Shown piece by piece: positions 1-8,405 of a stretch of 64,000 nt of DNA; the stretch's first letter is position 1, and each line of letters begins with the position of its first letter. The stretch is from Dokdonella_A sp963775445 (GTDB lineage Bacteria > Pseudomonadota > Gammaproteobacteria > Xanthomonadales > Rhodanobacteraceae). The notes under the pieces were generated by a model that searched no databases, had not been told where the DNA came from, and saw only the letters and a program-made list of their open reading frames with translations. Made by a program: the position numbers and the translations under genes. The stretch is taken from NCBI GenBank assembly GCA_963775445.1, contig CAVZIT010000004.1, positions 372,001-436,000 of the forward strand. The letters are read 5' to 3'.

Positions 1-2
1 TG

Positions 3-2315
3 GCTCGTGCCCAAAGCCTCCCACCGGGGTTCAACGTCGACACACCGATCAGCGAGCGCACAGCGCCAACCGGCGTTTACTTCGCACACGACGGGCGCGT
101 GTTCGTCACGGAGAAGAGCGGTCTGATCTGGGTTTACCAGAACCTGCTCGATACCAACCCGCAGCCCCTCGCCGATCTCACGCTCAATGTGCACGACAAC
201 TGGGATCGCGGTCTGCTCGGCTTCGCGCTGGATCCGCGCTTTCCGGAAGTGCCGTATGTCTATGTGCAATACGCATACAACGGGGGCCTCGGACTCGGCG
301 GTCCCACGCCGCGTTGGCCAAGCTGTCCGGCAAGCGACCCATTTTGCGGAGTCAATGGCGGCACCGATTTCTGTCCCGATCCGCCCGGCGACACCAACAA
401 CAATGGCGGCTGCGTCATCAGCGGGCGCGTCTCGCGCCTTACCGTCAACGGCGATACGGCCGGTGATGAGCACGTGCTGGTGGAGGACTGGTACCAGCAG
501 TTTCCGAGCCACTCGATCGGCACGATCAAATTCGGTCCGGATGGCTATCTGTATGCCGGTGGCGGCGATGGCGCAAGCTTCAATTTCCACGATTTCGGAC
601 AATCGGGCAACCCGGATTATCCGGACCAGCGCTCGCCGTTGAATCCGGCCAATCCCGGCGATCAGCAAACCAACCAGGGCGGCTCGCTGCGCGCGCAAGG
701 GCTCGAAATCGAGAGCGTGTACAACGCCAATGGACACGATGTCTGGCTCAACGGCAGCATCATCCGCGTCGATCCCGCGAATGGCGAGGGCGCGCCGGGC
801 AATCCTCTGGACACCGATACGGAGCCGAACGCGCAACGCATCATCGCCTACGGTCTTCGCAATCCATTTCGTTTCACGTTCCGGCCCGGTACCGATGGCG
901 AGGTGTGGGTCGGCGATGTCGGCGAAAACACCTGGGAAGAAATCAACCGGATTCCGGCGCTGCCGGACGATGGCAGCGCCAGCCTGATCAATTTCGGCTG
1001 GCCATGCTATGAAGGTCGCAATCACCACGCAGGTTTCAGCGGGCCGATCTGCACGGCGCTCTATTGCGCCGGCGATACCGGTGGCCGCACGCCGTTCACC
1101 CAACCCTGGTACACCTACGCGCACCGGGGTGGCTCCGATATCACCGGGCTCGCATTCTACGAAGGGTCGAGCTATCCGGCGGCGTATTCACAGGCGCTGT
1201 TTTTCTGCGACAACAGTCGCGCCATCATCTTCGTGATTCCATATGTCGACGCCAATGGCGACGGCATCCCCGATGCGCCGCCGGACGGCACCCCGACCAC
1301 GGATACGGCGACACCTTTCCTTGGGACCACATCGGTGCAGCTCGCCACCGGCCCGGGCGGCGACTTGTTCTACGTCAATATCAACAACGGCACCATTGAT
1401 CGCATTTCTTACTGCGATGGCTGCACCGATCGGGCGCCGTCGGCGGCGATTGCGCTCGACGCCGGTTCGATCGGCGACGGCGCGCCGCGTGAGGTCGACT
1501 TCACCGCTTCCAACAGCGTCGATCCGGACGGCGATGCGTTGAGTTATTCGTGGGATCTCGATGGCAACGGGGTGTTCGGCGATGCGAGCGGCATGACCGC
1601 CGGTGCGTTCTTCGCCGCCAACGGGCCGCACAATGTGGCGGTGAAAGTGGACGACGGCCAGGGTCGCAGCGATATCGCCCGCATGATCGTCACCGTCACC
1701 AACACAGCACCCACGGTGACGATTACCTCACCTGTCGTTGGCACGACGTGGACCGCGGATGAAAGCATCGCGCTGACAGCAACCAGTTTCGATGCGGAAC
1801 AAGGAACTCTTCCCGACAGCGCACTGGCTTGGCAGATCTTCGAGGAGGACTGCGTCAATCCCGATTTTACCGGTTGCACGGAAACCCGGATCGACACGGA
1901 GACCGGTTCGAGCACCGGTTTTGTCGCTCCAGACGTTCGCTTCCCGGCGTACCTGCGCATCGTGCTGACCGGTACCGACAACGGTGATCTGACCGGCACC
2001 GCCGAGGTCGCGATCTATCCCGAGACCGTCGATGTAACGATGGCGAGCGATCCGGACGGCTTGCTTCTCGGGTACCGCGGCGATCCGCCCACCGCGGCTC
2101 CGTTCACGCGCACCGAGATCGTCGATGCCGGTTTCGCCGTCGATGCACCGAGTCCGCAACTGTTGGACGCAACCACCTATCTTTTCCAGAGCTGGTCGGA
2201 CGGTGGCGCGCAGAATCACGTCGCGCGTGTCGCGACGGGCGGCAGCGCGACGCTGACCGCGAGCTACGCGCCGGCCGACCTCATCTTCCGCAACGGGTTC
2301 GAATCGTTGCCATAG
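3..2315 (+). CDS. PQQ-dependent sugar dehydrogenase with PKD domain, 5'-truncated by the window edge
   Basis: The reading frame is open from base 3, so the gene begins upstream of the window; the GTG at 99 is only an internal codon. The protein matches the glucose/sorbosone dehydrogenase (GSDH) beta-propeller family, secreted quinoproteins that oxidise sugars with PQQ. Family signatures seen are GPDGYLYAGGGDG, GLRNPFRFTF, WVGDVGENTWEEI and INFGWPCYEG. A PKD-like domain follows (about 1435-1710, with VDPDGDALSYSWDLDGNG), then an Ig-like stretch. The C-terminus ends in a short IFRNGFES tail, like tails I associate with secreted Xanthomonadales proteins. Several cysteine pairs fit a periplasmic or secreted location. 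The substrate cannot be told from sequence. Confidence 0.88.
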   Translation, partial: ARAQSLPPGFNVDTPISERTAPTGVYFAHDGRVFVTEKSGLIWVYQNLLDTNPQPLADLTLNVHDNWDRGLLGFALDPRFPEVPYVYVQYAYNGGLGLGGPTPRWPSCPASDPFCGVNGGTDFCPDPPGDTNNNGGCVISGRVSRLTVNGDTAGDEHVLVEDWYQQFPSHSIGTIKFGPDGYLYAGGGDGASFNFHDFGQSGNPDYPDQRSPLNPANPGDQQTNQGGSLRAQGLEIESVYNANGHDVWLNGSIIRVDPANGEGAPGNPLDTDTEPNAQRIIAYGLRNPFRFTFRPGTDGEVWVGDVGENTWEEINRIPALPDDGSASLINFGWPCYEGRNHHAGFSGPICTALYCAGDTGGRTPFTQPWYTYAHRGGSDITGLAFYEGSSYPAAYSQALFFCDNSRAIIFVIPYVDANGDGIPDAPPDGTPTTDTATPFLGTTSVQLATGPGGDLFYVNINNGTIDRISYCDGCTDRAPSAAIALDAGSIGDGAPREVDFTASNSVDPDGDALSYSWDLDGNGVFGDASGMTAGAFFAANGPHNVAVKVDDGQGRSDIARMIVTVTNTAPTVTITSPVVGTTWTADESIALTATSFDAEQGTLPDSALAWQIFEEDCVNPDFTGCTETRIDTETGSSTGFVAPDVRFPAYLRIVLTGTDNGDLTGTAEVAIYPETVDVTMASDPDGLLLGYRGDPPTAAPFTRTEIVDAGFAVDAPSPQLLDATTYLFQSWSDGGAQNHVARVATGGSATLTASYAPADLIFRNGFESLP

Positions 2316-2428
2316 ACCGCGGATTGCGCGCGAGCTTGCGGGTGGCCACATGGGTCACGCTCGTCTGCACGCGGTCTGCACGCGCCCAGCCTGTAAGCTA
2401 GCGCGCGTTGTCACGGTCAGGGTGGGCC

Positions 2429-3358
2429 ATGGCGGAAAACAAGAACAGCAAATTCGGCCTCATTGTGCGCATCGCCGTGCTGCTGATTCTTGTCGGCGCC
2501 GTGATCGCATTCTTCGCACTCGGCTTGCAGCATTATCTGACGCTCGATGCGATCAAGGGCCGCAAGCACGCACTCGATGCCTATCGAATGGCACATCCGC
2601 TGCTGCTGGCCGGCGGATATTTCGTCGCGTACGTCGCGGTTGCCGCGTTTTCTCTGCCTGGCGCCGCGATCCTGACCATCGCCGGTGGGGCCGTGTTCGG
2701 ACTGCTCGAAGGCACGCTGCTGGTGTCGTTCGCCTCGACGATCGGCGCGACGCTGGCGATGCTGGCCAGCCGCTTCATTCTGCGCGACTGGGTGCGTGAT
2801 CGTTTCGGCTCGCGCTTCAAGCGCGTCGACAAGGGCGTCGAGCGCGAAGGCGGCTTCTATCTTTTCAGCATTCGCCTGGTGCCGGTGTTTCCGTTTTTCG
2901 TGGTCAACCTGGTGATGGGACTGACCTCGCTGTCGTTCATCACGTTCTACTGGGTCAGCCAGATCGGCATGCTTGCCGGTACCGTGGTCTACGTGAATGC
3001 GGGCACGCGCCTCGCCAGCATCAATTCGCTGTCGGGCCTGCTGTCGCCGGCATTGATCGGCTCGTTCCTGCTGCTCGCGCTCTTGCCATGGATTTCGCGC
3101 GGGATTATCGGCTGGGTAAAGGCACGGCGCCTTTACAAAGGCTGGGAAAAGCCGCAACAATTCGATCGCAACCTGGTCGTGATCGGCGCCGGCGCTGCGG
3201 GTCTGGTCAGCGCGTATATCGCCGCGACCGTGAAAGCCAAGGTGACCCTGATCGAAGGCAACAAGATGGGCGGCGATTGCCTGAACTACGGTTGCGTGCC
3301 ATCGAAAGCCCTGATCCGCAGTCGCGCGCGCCGCGCACGAGGCGCGGCAAGCCGGTAA
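2429..3358 (+). CDS. TVP38/TMEM64 membrane domain fused to the start of an FAD disulfide oxidoreductase (N-terminal part of a frameshifted gene)
   Basis: ATG 2429 is preferred over the upstream TTG 2408 because the membrane protein starts naturally there (MAENKNSKFGLIVRIAVLL). Residues 1-230 form a VTT/TVP38 (DedA-like) domain with several hydrophobic helices and the conserved FPFFVVNLVMG region. From about residue 245 the frame enters a Rossmann fold (VVIGAGAAGLVSAYIAA) and the redox-active CxxxxC segment (GGDCLNYGCVPSKALIRS). It then breaks at about 3321-3333 in a CGCGCGCG tract and stops at 3358. Removing one base there restores the expected continuation (SARAAHEARQAGKFG) into the next entry. 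TVP38-flavoprotein fusions are a known architecture; the role is not established. It heads the arsenosugar gene row. Confidence 0.85.
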   Translation: MAENKNSKFGLIVRIAVLLILVGAVIAFFALGLQHYLTLDAIKGRKHALDAYRMAHPLLLAGGYFVAYVAVAAFSLPGAAILTIAGGAVFGLLEGTLLVSFASTIGATLAMLASRFILRDWVRDRFGSRFKRVDKGVEREGGFYLFSIRLVPVFPFFVVNLVMGLTSLSFITFYWVSQIGMLAGTVVYVNAGTRLASINSLSGLLSPALIGSFLLLALLPWISRGIIGWVKARRLYKGWEKPQQFDRNLVVIGAGAAGLVSAYIAATVKAKVTLIEGNKMGGDCLNYGCVPSKALIRSRARRARGAASR

Positions 3359-3371
3359 ATTCGGTATCGAA

Positions 3372-4595
3372 GTGTCGAAACCGAAAGTCGATTTTGCCGC
3401 GGTCATGAAAAGCGTGCATGAATCGATCGCTTCGGTCGCGCCGCACGATTCCGAGGCGCGTTACGAAAAAATGGGCGTCGACGTGCAACGCGGTCGGGCC
3501 AAGATCGTTTCGCCGTGGTGCGTGGAAGTCGATGGCAAGCCAATCACGGCGCGCGCGATCGTGATCGCAGCCGGCGCCGAACCGGTGGTGCCGCCGATCC
3601 CCGGGCTCGCCGATTGCGGTTATCTGACTTCCGACACGCTGTGGGACATCAAGCAACTGCCCAAGCGCCTTGCGATTCTCGGCGGCGGCCCGATCGGCTG
3701 CGAGATGGCGCAGGCCTTCGCGCGCCTCGGCAGCGAAGTCACGCAAATCGAGATGGCCGATCGCCTGTTGCTGCGTGAGGACGACGACGTGTCGGCCCTG
3801 GTGCGTGCGCGCCTCGAGGCCGACGGCGTACGCGTTCTGACCGGCCACAGGGCGGTGGCGGTCGAGAAGGGCAGCGATGCCAACGTGCTGCTTTGCGAGC
3901 ACGACAAGGAAAAGGTGCATGTGCCGTTCGATGCAATCCTGGTTGCGGTCGGCCGCAAGCCGCGCACCGAGGGCTACGGACTCGAGGAATTGAATATTCC
4001 GCTCGACAGGAAAACGAAAACCGTCGAGACCGACGAGTATCTGCACGCGCTGTATCCGAACATCTACGCCTGCGGCGATGTAGCCGGCCCGTTCCAGTTG
4101 ACGCACGCTGGCGCACATCAGGCCTGGTACGCCGCGGTCAATGCGCTGTTCGGCGTCTTCAAGAAGTTCAAAGTGGATTACCGCGTAATGCCCGCCGTGA
4201 CCTTCACCGATCCCGAGGTCGCGCGCGTCGGCGTCAACGAGCGCGAGGCCAAGGAGGAGGAAACCGCATACGAAGTCACCCGTTACGCGCTCGATGAACT
4301 CGATCGCGCGTTGGCCGAACGCGATACGCACGGATTCGTCAAGATTCTCACCGCCCCGGGCAAGGACAGGATTCTCGGCGCGACTTGTGTCGGCGCGCAT
4401 GCTGGCGAATGGATGGCCGAATTGGCGCTCGCCATGAAACACAAAGTCGGGCTCAACAAGATACTCGGTACCGTGCATGCCTACCCGACCTGGGCCGAAG
4501 CCAACAAGTATGCCGCCGGCGAATGGAAGCGCGCGCATGCGCCGCAGGCCGCGTTGCGCTGGTCCGAGCGCCTGCACAGGTGGCGACGGCACTGA
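3372..4595 (+). CDS. FAD-dependent pyridine nucleotide-disulfide oxidoreductase (C-terminal part of the frameshifted TVP38 fusion)
   Basis: This continues the protein broken at about 3330; the sense frame already runs from about 3334 and the GTG at 3372 is just the first possible start. It has the central NAD(P)H-binding fold (LAILGGGPIGCEMAQAFARLGSEVTQIE), the FAD motif near an oxidoreductase C-terminus (IYACGDVAGPFQLTHAGAHQ) and the dimerisation domain (VTFTDPEVARVGVNEREAKE, then HAYPTWAEANKYAAGEWKR). It resembles mercuric reductase and dihydrolipoamide dehydrogenase, but no C-terminal cysteine pair typical of MerA is seen. The electron acceptor is unknown; given the neighbours, a role in arsenic or thiol redox is inference only. 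Confidence 0.85.
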   Translation: MSKPKVDFAAVMKSVHESIASVAPHDSEARYEKMGVDVQRGRAKIVSPWCVEVDGKPITARAIVIAAGAEPVVPPIPGLADCGYLTSDTLWDIKQLPKRLAILGGGPIGCEMAQAFARLGSEVTQIEMADRLLLREDDDVSALVRARLEADGVRVLTGHRAVAVEKGSDANVLLCEHDKEKVHVPFDAILVAVGRKPRTEGYGLEELNIPLDRKTKTVETDEYLHALYPNIYACGDVAGPFQLTHAGAHQAWYAAVNALFGVFKKFKVDYRVMPAVTFTDPEVARVGVNEREAKEEETAYEVTRYALDELDRALAERDTHGFVKILTAPGKDRILGATCVGAHAGEWMAELALAMKHKVGLNKILGTVHAYPTWAEANKYAAGEWKRAHAPQAALRWSERLHRWRRH

Positions 4596-4635
4596 GTTGG
4601 TGTCAGTCTGCAACACCGGAATCGAGAATGCAGCG

Positions 4636-4974
4636 ATGAACGAGCACTACTACGACTCGGATGACCTCAAGCAATTCGGCGAGATCGGCAAATACGGCAA
4701 GCAGCACGCGGATCTGTTCTTCAAGTACTACGGCGAAGTCACCGGCAGCGACGGCGCGTTGAGCAAACGCGAAAAAGCACTGATCGCGCTGGCCGTTTCG
4801 CACGCGATGAAATGTCCGTACTGCATCGACGCCTACAGCACTGCGTGTCTTGAGGCCGGCGCCAATCCGGAGCAGATGATGGAGGCGGTACACGTCGCTG
4901 CCGTGATGCAGGCCGGCATCACGCTGGTGCACAGCACGCAGATGATGAAGCACCTCGACAAGTTGATATTGTAG
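4636..4974 (+). CDS. Arsenosugar biosynthesis-associated AhpD-like (peroxidase-like) protein
   Basis: This 112-residue alpha-helical protein belongs to the carboxymuconolactone decarboxylase/AhpD superfamily. It carries the CxxC redox motif (KCPYCIDAY, Cys60 and Cys63) after a conserved KREKALIALAVSHA helix. It matches the small peroxidase-like family that databases name for its repeated occurrence beside ArsS and ArsM. ATG 4636 is chosen because the protein begins with the family-typical MNEHYYD. It lies 40 bases after the flavoprotein and upstream of the DUF547 and arsS genes, so co-transcription is likely. AhpD proteins relay electrons between dithiols; the electron donor here is unknown. 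Confidence 0.85.
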   Translation: MNEHYYDSDDLKQFGEIGKYGKQHADLFFKYYGEVTGSDGALSKREKALIALAVSHAMKCPYCIDAYSTACLEAGANPEQMMEAVHVAAVMQAGITLVHSTQMMKHLDKLIL

Positions 4975-5154
4975 CGGCGACGTGTTCGTTCGGAGCAGCG
5001 TCGGTTCCGTGTTGCGACCAGCTGCATGCGTACCGATGTCGGATTGGGCAAGTAAACCTGCAGCGATCCGGTCAGGTGACCGCGCCGACCGATCACACAG
5101 ATGCGCGCATCCGGCCACGCCGGGTGCCACGTCCACCATTGCAAGGGACGATCG

Positions 5155-5955
5155 ATGATTCGCAAGACTCCATCCAGCGTGTTGATACTTGGCATCGTGA
5201 TATGCGCCGCATTCGCTTGCGCAGCGGCGCGTGCGGCAGAGGATCAGGGCAACTTCAAGTCGCCAGGTTCGGTCAGCGATGCGACCCAGCTATGGGGCGA
5301 TGTGCTCCGAAAATTCGTCAATGCCGAAGGCTACGTTGATTTCAAGGGCCTCAAAGCCGATCACGCCGAACTCGATCGCTATGTCGCCTGGGTCGGCAAG
5401 GTAGGACCGCAGGATCATCCGGACCTGTTCCCGACGCGTGACGACAAGCTCGCCTATTACCTCAATTCGTACAATGCGATCGCGATGTGGAAAGTACTAA
5501 AGGCCGGCGTACCGCACGATCTCGGGTTTTTCGCGCGCCAGTTTTTCTTTCGCCGCGATTCGATTGCGGTCGGCGGCCAGGAATACACACTCACGTCCTA
5601 CGAAACCGACGTGATCCGCAAGCTTGGCGATCCGCGCGTGCATTTCGCGCTCAACTGCATGTCGGAAAGTTGCCCGCGGCTGCCGCGCGAAGCGTTTGTG
5701 GCCGATGGCCTGGATCAGCGGCTTGATCAGCTCGCCCGCAAGTTCTTCGCCGAGCCGCGCAACGTCAGGCTCGATACGGCAAGCAAGACGGTGCATTTCT
5801 CGGAAATCCTCAAGTTCTACACCGATGACTTTCTCTCCAAGGCGCCGTCGTTGATCGCGTATGCCAACCGGTACCGTGCGGCGGATGCCCAGATACCCGG
5901 CAATTATTCGGTCGAGTTCATCGATTACGACTGGACCATCATTCAGCAGCGCTGA
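5155..5955 (+). CDS. DUF547 family secreted protein
   Basis: ATG 5155 is chosen over 5101 because an AAGGGA ribosome site lies about seven bases upstream and the protein then starts with a clean signal peptide (MIRKTPSSVLILGIVICAAF..., cut after ARA). The mature protein has the DUF547 hallmarks: YLNSYNAIAMWKVL near the middle and HFALNCMSESCPRLPREAF further on, with conserved cysteines and histidine. The family function is unknown; a papain-like fold has been suggested for some members. It sits between the AhpD-like gene and arsS, 29 bases before arsS, which suggests a periplasmic partner of the arsenosugar genes, though that link is inferred. Confidence 0.85.
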   Translation: MIRKTPSSVLILGIVICAAFACAAARAAEDQGNFKSPGSVSDATQLWGDVLRKFVNAEGYVDFKGLKADHAELDRYVAWVGKVGPQDHPDLFPTRDDKLAYYLNSYNAIAMWKVLKAGVPHDLGFFARQFFFRRDSIAVGGQEYTLTSYETDVIRKLGDPRVHFALNCMSESCPRLPREAFVADGLDQRLDQLARKFFAEPRNVRLDTASKTVHFSEILKFYTDDFLSKAPSLIAYANRYRAADAQIPGNYSVEFIDYDWTIIQQR

Positions 5956-5984
5956 GCTGCGCAGAAACAAGGACGCGCAAACCG

Positions 5985-7010
5985 ATGTCTGCATTACCGC
6001 AATTGAAGGTGGTGACCCCCACCGACCGGTTCGACTTCGAGCGCGTACTCGAGGCGCACCAGGTCGCTCTGCCGCCGCTCGGCATCGAGACCCTGCAAGT
6101 CAACGTCACCAAGTTGTGCAATCAGGCCTGCCGTCATTGCCACGTCGATGCATCGCCGGCGCGCACCGAGGCGCTGTCGCGCGCGGGCATCGAACAAGTG
6201 CTCACGGTGCTCGGGGCGCATCCCCAGATTTCGAGTCTCGATATCACCGGCGGCGCGCCGGAATTGCACCCGGATTTCGATTACCTGGTCGAAGCGGCGG
6301 TGAAGCTCGGCAAGCACGTCATGGTGCGCCACAATCTGACGGTCACATTCGACGGCAATCCACAGACCGGCGAATCCAAGGACTATCTGCCGGAATTCTT
6401 TGCCGCCAACCGCTGCGAGGTGATTTCCTCACTGCCCTATTATCAGGAGTTCTTCACTGACAAGCAGCGCGGCAGCGGCGTATTCCAGAAAAGCATGGCT
6501 GGCCTGAAACGCCTCAATGCGCTTGGCTACGGCCATCCGGATTCGGGTCTGGCGCTCAATCTGGTCTACAACCCGGTCGGACCGTATCTGCCGCCGCCGC
6601 AAGCTGCGCTTCGGGCTGACTACAAGCGTGAGCTGCGTGACAAGTTCGGCATCGAGTTCAACGAGCTCTACACGATCACCAACATGCCGATCCACCGTTT
6701 CGCGCTGCATCTGCGCAAGAGCGGGCAATACGAGGACTACATGGAACGGCTGCTCGCGGCATTCAATCCAACCGCCGCCGAAGGCGTGATGTGTCGCAGC
6801 CTGGTTTCGGTCGGCTGGGACGGGACGGTGTACGACTGCGATTTCAACCAGCAGATCGAATTGACGCTGGATGAGAACGGCGGACGCAAGCCGATGACGA
6901 TCTTCGACTTCGACTACGAACGCTTGTTGCGGCGACGCATCCGCTTCGCCCCGCATTGCTTCGGCTGTACCGCCGGTGCCGGCAGTTCCTGTGGAGGCGC
7001 AACGACATGA
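5985..7010 (+). CDS. arsS: Arsenosugar biosynthesis radical SAM protein ArsS
   Basis: This 341-residue radical S-adenosylmethionine enzyme has the [4Fe-4S] motif CNQACRHC (Cys45, Cys49, Cys52), followed by LDITGGAPEL, the SAM-binding GGE-like segment. The C-terminal part has the DUF3641-type cysteine-rich end (CRSLVSVGWDGTVYDCDFNQQ, then HCFGCTAGAGSSCGG). ArsS is known to transfer the 5'-deoxyadenosyl group of SAM onto methylated arsenic, giving the precursor of arsenosugars. Its last codon overlaps arsM (ATGA at 7007-7010), so the two enzymes are translationally coupled, which fits their consecutive steps. It is cytoplasmic. Confidence 0.96.
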   Translation: MSALPQLKVVTPTDRFDFERVLEAHQVALPPLGIETLQVNVTKLCNQACRHCHVDASPARTEALSRAGIEQVLTVLGAHPQISSLDITGGAPELHPDFDYLVEAAVKLGKHVMVRHNLTVTFDGNPQTGESKDYLPEFFAANRCEVISSLPYYQEFFTDKQRGSGVFQKSMAGLKRLNALGYGHPDSGLALNLVYNPVGPYLPPPQAALRADYKRELRDKFGIEFNELYTITNMPIHRFALHLRKSGQYEDYMERLLAAFNPTAAEGVMCRSLVSVGWDGTVYDCDFNQQIELTLDENGGRKPMTIFDFDYERLLRRRIRFAPHCFGCTAGAGSSCGGATT

Positions 7011-8095
7011 GCATCGCGACAATGGCAACCGACGCCACGGAAAGGGTCGATGCTGGCTCCACGATGCAGGACGCGGTACGTTCGTATTACGGCGAAACCT
7101 TGCGTTCCAGTGGCGACTTGAAAACATCCGCGTGCTGCAGCGCTGAGTCGATGGCGCCGCATCTTCGCGAGGTACTGGTCAAACTGCATCCCGAGGTGAC
7201 CAGTCGCTTCTATGGCTGCGGGTCGCCGTTGCCGCCGGCGCTGGACGGGATGACCGTGCTCGATCTGGGCAGCGGCAGCGGGCGCGACGCGTATCTGCTC
7301 TCGGCCTTGGTCGGCGCCCACGGCCGCGTGATCGGCGTGGACATGACGCCCCAGCAGATCGCGATCGCCGAACGCCATCGCGATTTTCACGCGCAGGTGT
7401 TTGGCCATCCGCGCAGCAACGTTGAATTCCTGCTCGGCGACCTGTCCGACCTCGCCGCGCTCGGCATCGCGGATGCGAGCGTCGATGTCGTGGTGTCCAA
7501 TTGCGTACTGAATCTGGTCGCGGACAAGCCGCGCGCATTTTCCGAAGCGCTGCGCGTCCTCAAGCCGGGCGGCGAGCTGTATTTCGCGGATGTATTCAGC
7601 GATCGGCGCCTGCCGCGCGATCTGCTCGACGATCCGGTGCTGCTCGGCGAATGCCTGGCCGGCGCGCTCTATGTCGAGGATTTTCGTCGCCTGCTGGCAG
7701 AGCTCGGCGTCGCCGATGCGCGCGTCTGCGCGCGCAGCCAGATCACGCTCGACGACCCGGCCGTTGCCGAGAAGATTGGATTTGCGAATTTCCAGTCGAT
7801 TACCTGGCGTGTGTTCAAGTGCGACCTCGAAGATCGCTGCGAGGACTATGGCCAAAGCGCGACCTATCTCGGCACATTGCCTGGCCATCCGCATCGTTTC
7901 GATCTCGACGATCATCATCACTTCGAGACCGGCAAGCCGCTGCGCGTGTGCGGCAACAGCGCCGACATGCTCGGCAACAGCCGCTTTGCGGCGCATTTCC
8001 GCATCGACGGCGACAAGCGCCGCCACTTCGGTCTGTTCGACTGTGCGCCGATTGGCACGAGCGTTGTCGTGAACAACGGCGCGCCGTGCTGCTGA
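7007..8095 (+). CDS. arsM: Arsenite methyltransferase ArsM
   Basis: This 362-residue SAM methyltransferase has the class I motif VLDLGSGSGRDAYLLSALVG and the cysteines expected of ArsM: the pair in SACCSAE (43, 44), YGCGSP (71), SNCVLNLV (166) and GECLAGALY (216). In characterised ArsM enzymes four such cysteines bind As(III) and carry it through methylation. A C-terminal extension of about 100 residues ends in a cysteine pair (GAPCC) and contains ITWRVFKC and CEDYGQSATY, typical of the bacterial and algal long form. It starts inside the arsS stop codon and is followed four bases later by the glycosyltransferase gene. Product: methylated arsenicals for ArsS. Confidence 0.95.
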   Translation: MSIATMATDATERVDAGSTMQDAVRSYYGETLRSSGDLKTSACCSAESMAPHLREVLVKLHPEVTSRFYGCGSPLPPALDGMTVLDLGSGSGRDAYLLSALVGAHGRVIGVDMTPQQIAIAERHRDFHAQVFGHPRSNVEFLLGDLSDLAALGIADASVDVVVSNCVLNLVADKPRAFSEALRVLKPGGELYFADVFSDRRLPRDLLDDPVLLGECLAGALYVEDFRRLLAELGVADARVCARSQITLDDPAVAEKIGFANFQSITWRVFKCDLEDRCEDYGQSATYLGTLPGHPHRFDLDDHHHFETGKPLRVCGNSADMLGNSRFAAHFRIDGDKRRHFGLFDCAPIGTSVVVNNGAPCC

Positions 8096-8099
8096 GCCG

Positions 8100-8405
8100 G
8101 TGAGCGCTGCAGCTCCACGGCTTTCAATCATCGTTCCCCTGGCGCCGGGCGATAAGGAGTGGCCGGGACTGCGCAAGCAACTCGATGCGCTCGCCGCGGA
8201 TTGCGAAATCATCGTGGTGCGGGCCATGGGCGACGGCTGCAACGACGCCCAAGCGGCAGTCGCTGCCGAGTTCGAGGACCCGGTCGCGACCCATCGCGAG
8301 ATAGCCGTCCCGCGCGGGCGCGCGCGCCAGATGAATGCGGGTGCGCTTGTCGCACGCGGACGCTGGCTGTGGTTCCTGCATGCCGATTCGCGCCTGCATC
8401 GCGCG
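8100..8405 (+). pseudogene. GT2 arsenosugar-type glycosyltransferase, N-terminal piece ahead of a frameshift
   Basis: From GTG 8100, four bases after arsM, the frame encodes the N-terminal half of a family 2 glycosyltransferase: LSIIVPLAPGDKEWPGLRKQL, REIAVPRGRARQMNAGA and WLWFLHADSRLH, the donor-binding core of the arsenosugar-associated GT2 family. At about 8397-8406, in a GCGCGC tract, the frame is lost. The original frame continues as an arginine/alanine-rich tail, while the expected sequence (TLPALRAFVAHGEDALGYFDLAF) continues one base later. One extra base explains it. Whether this is a real mutation or an assembly error cannot be told from sequence alone. Confidence 0.8.

Noticed and set aside
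3207..4616. 469-codon open frame antisense to the flavoprotein
   Set aside because: It is a shadow of the oxidoreductase; its continuity across the frameshift on the other strand is accidental.
6914..8242. 442-codon open frame antisense to arsM
   Set aside because: arsM has all catalytic cysteines and the SAM motif; the antisense frame has none of its own.
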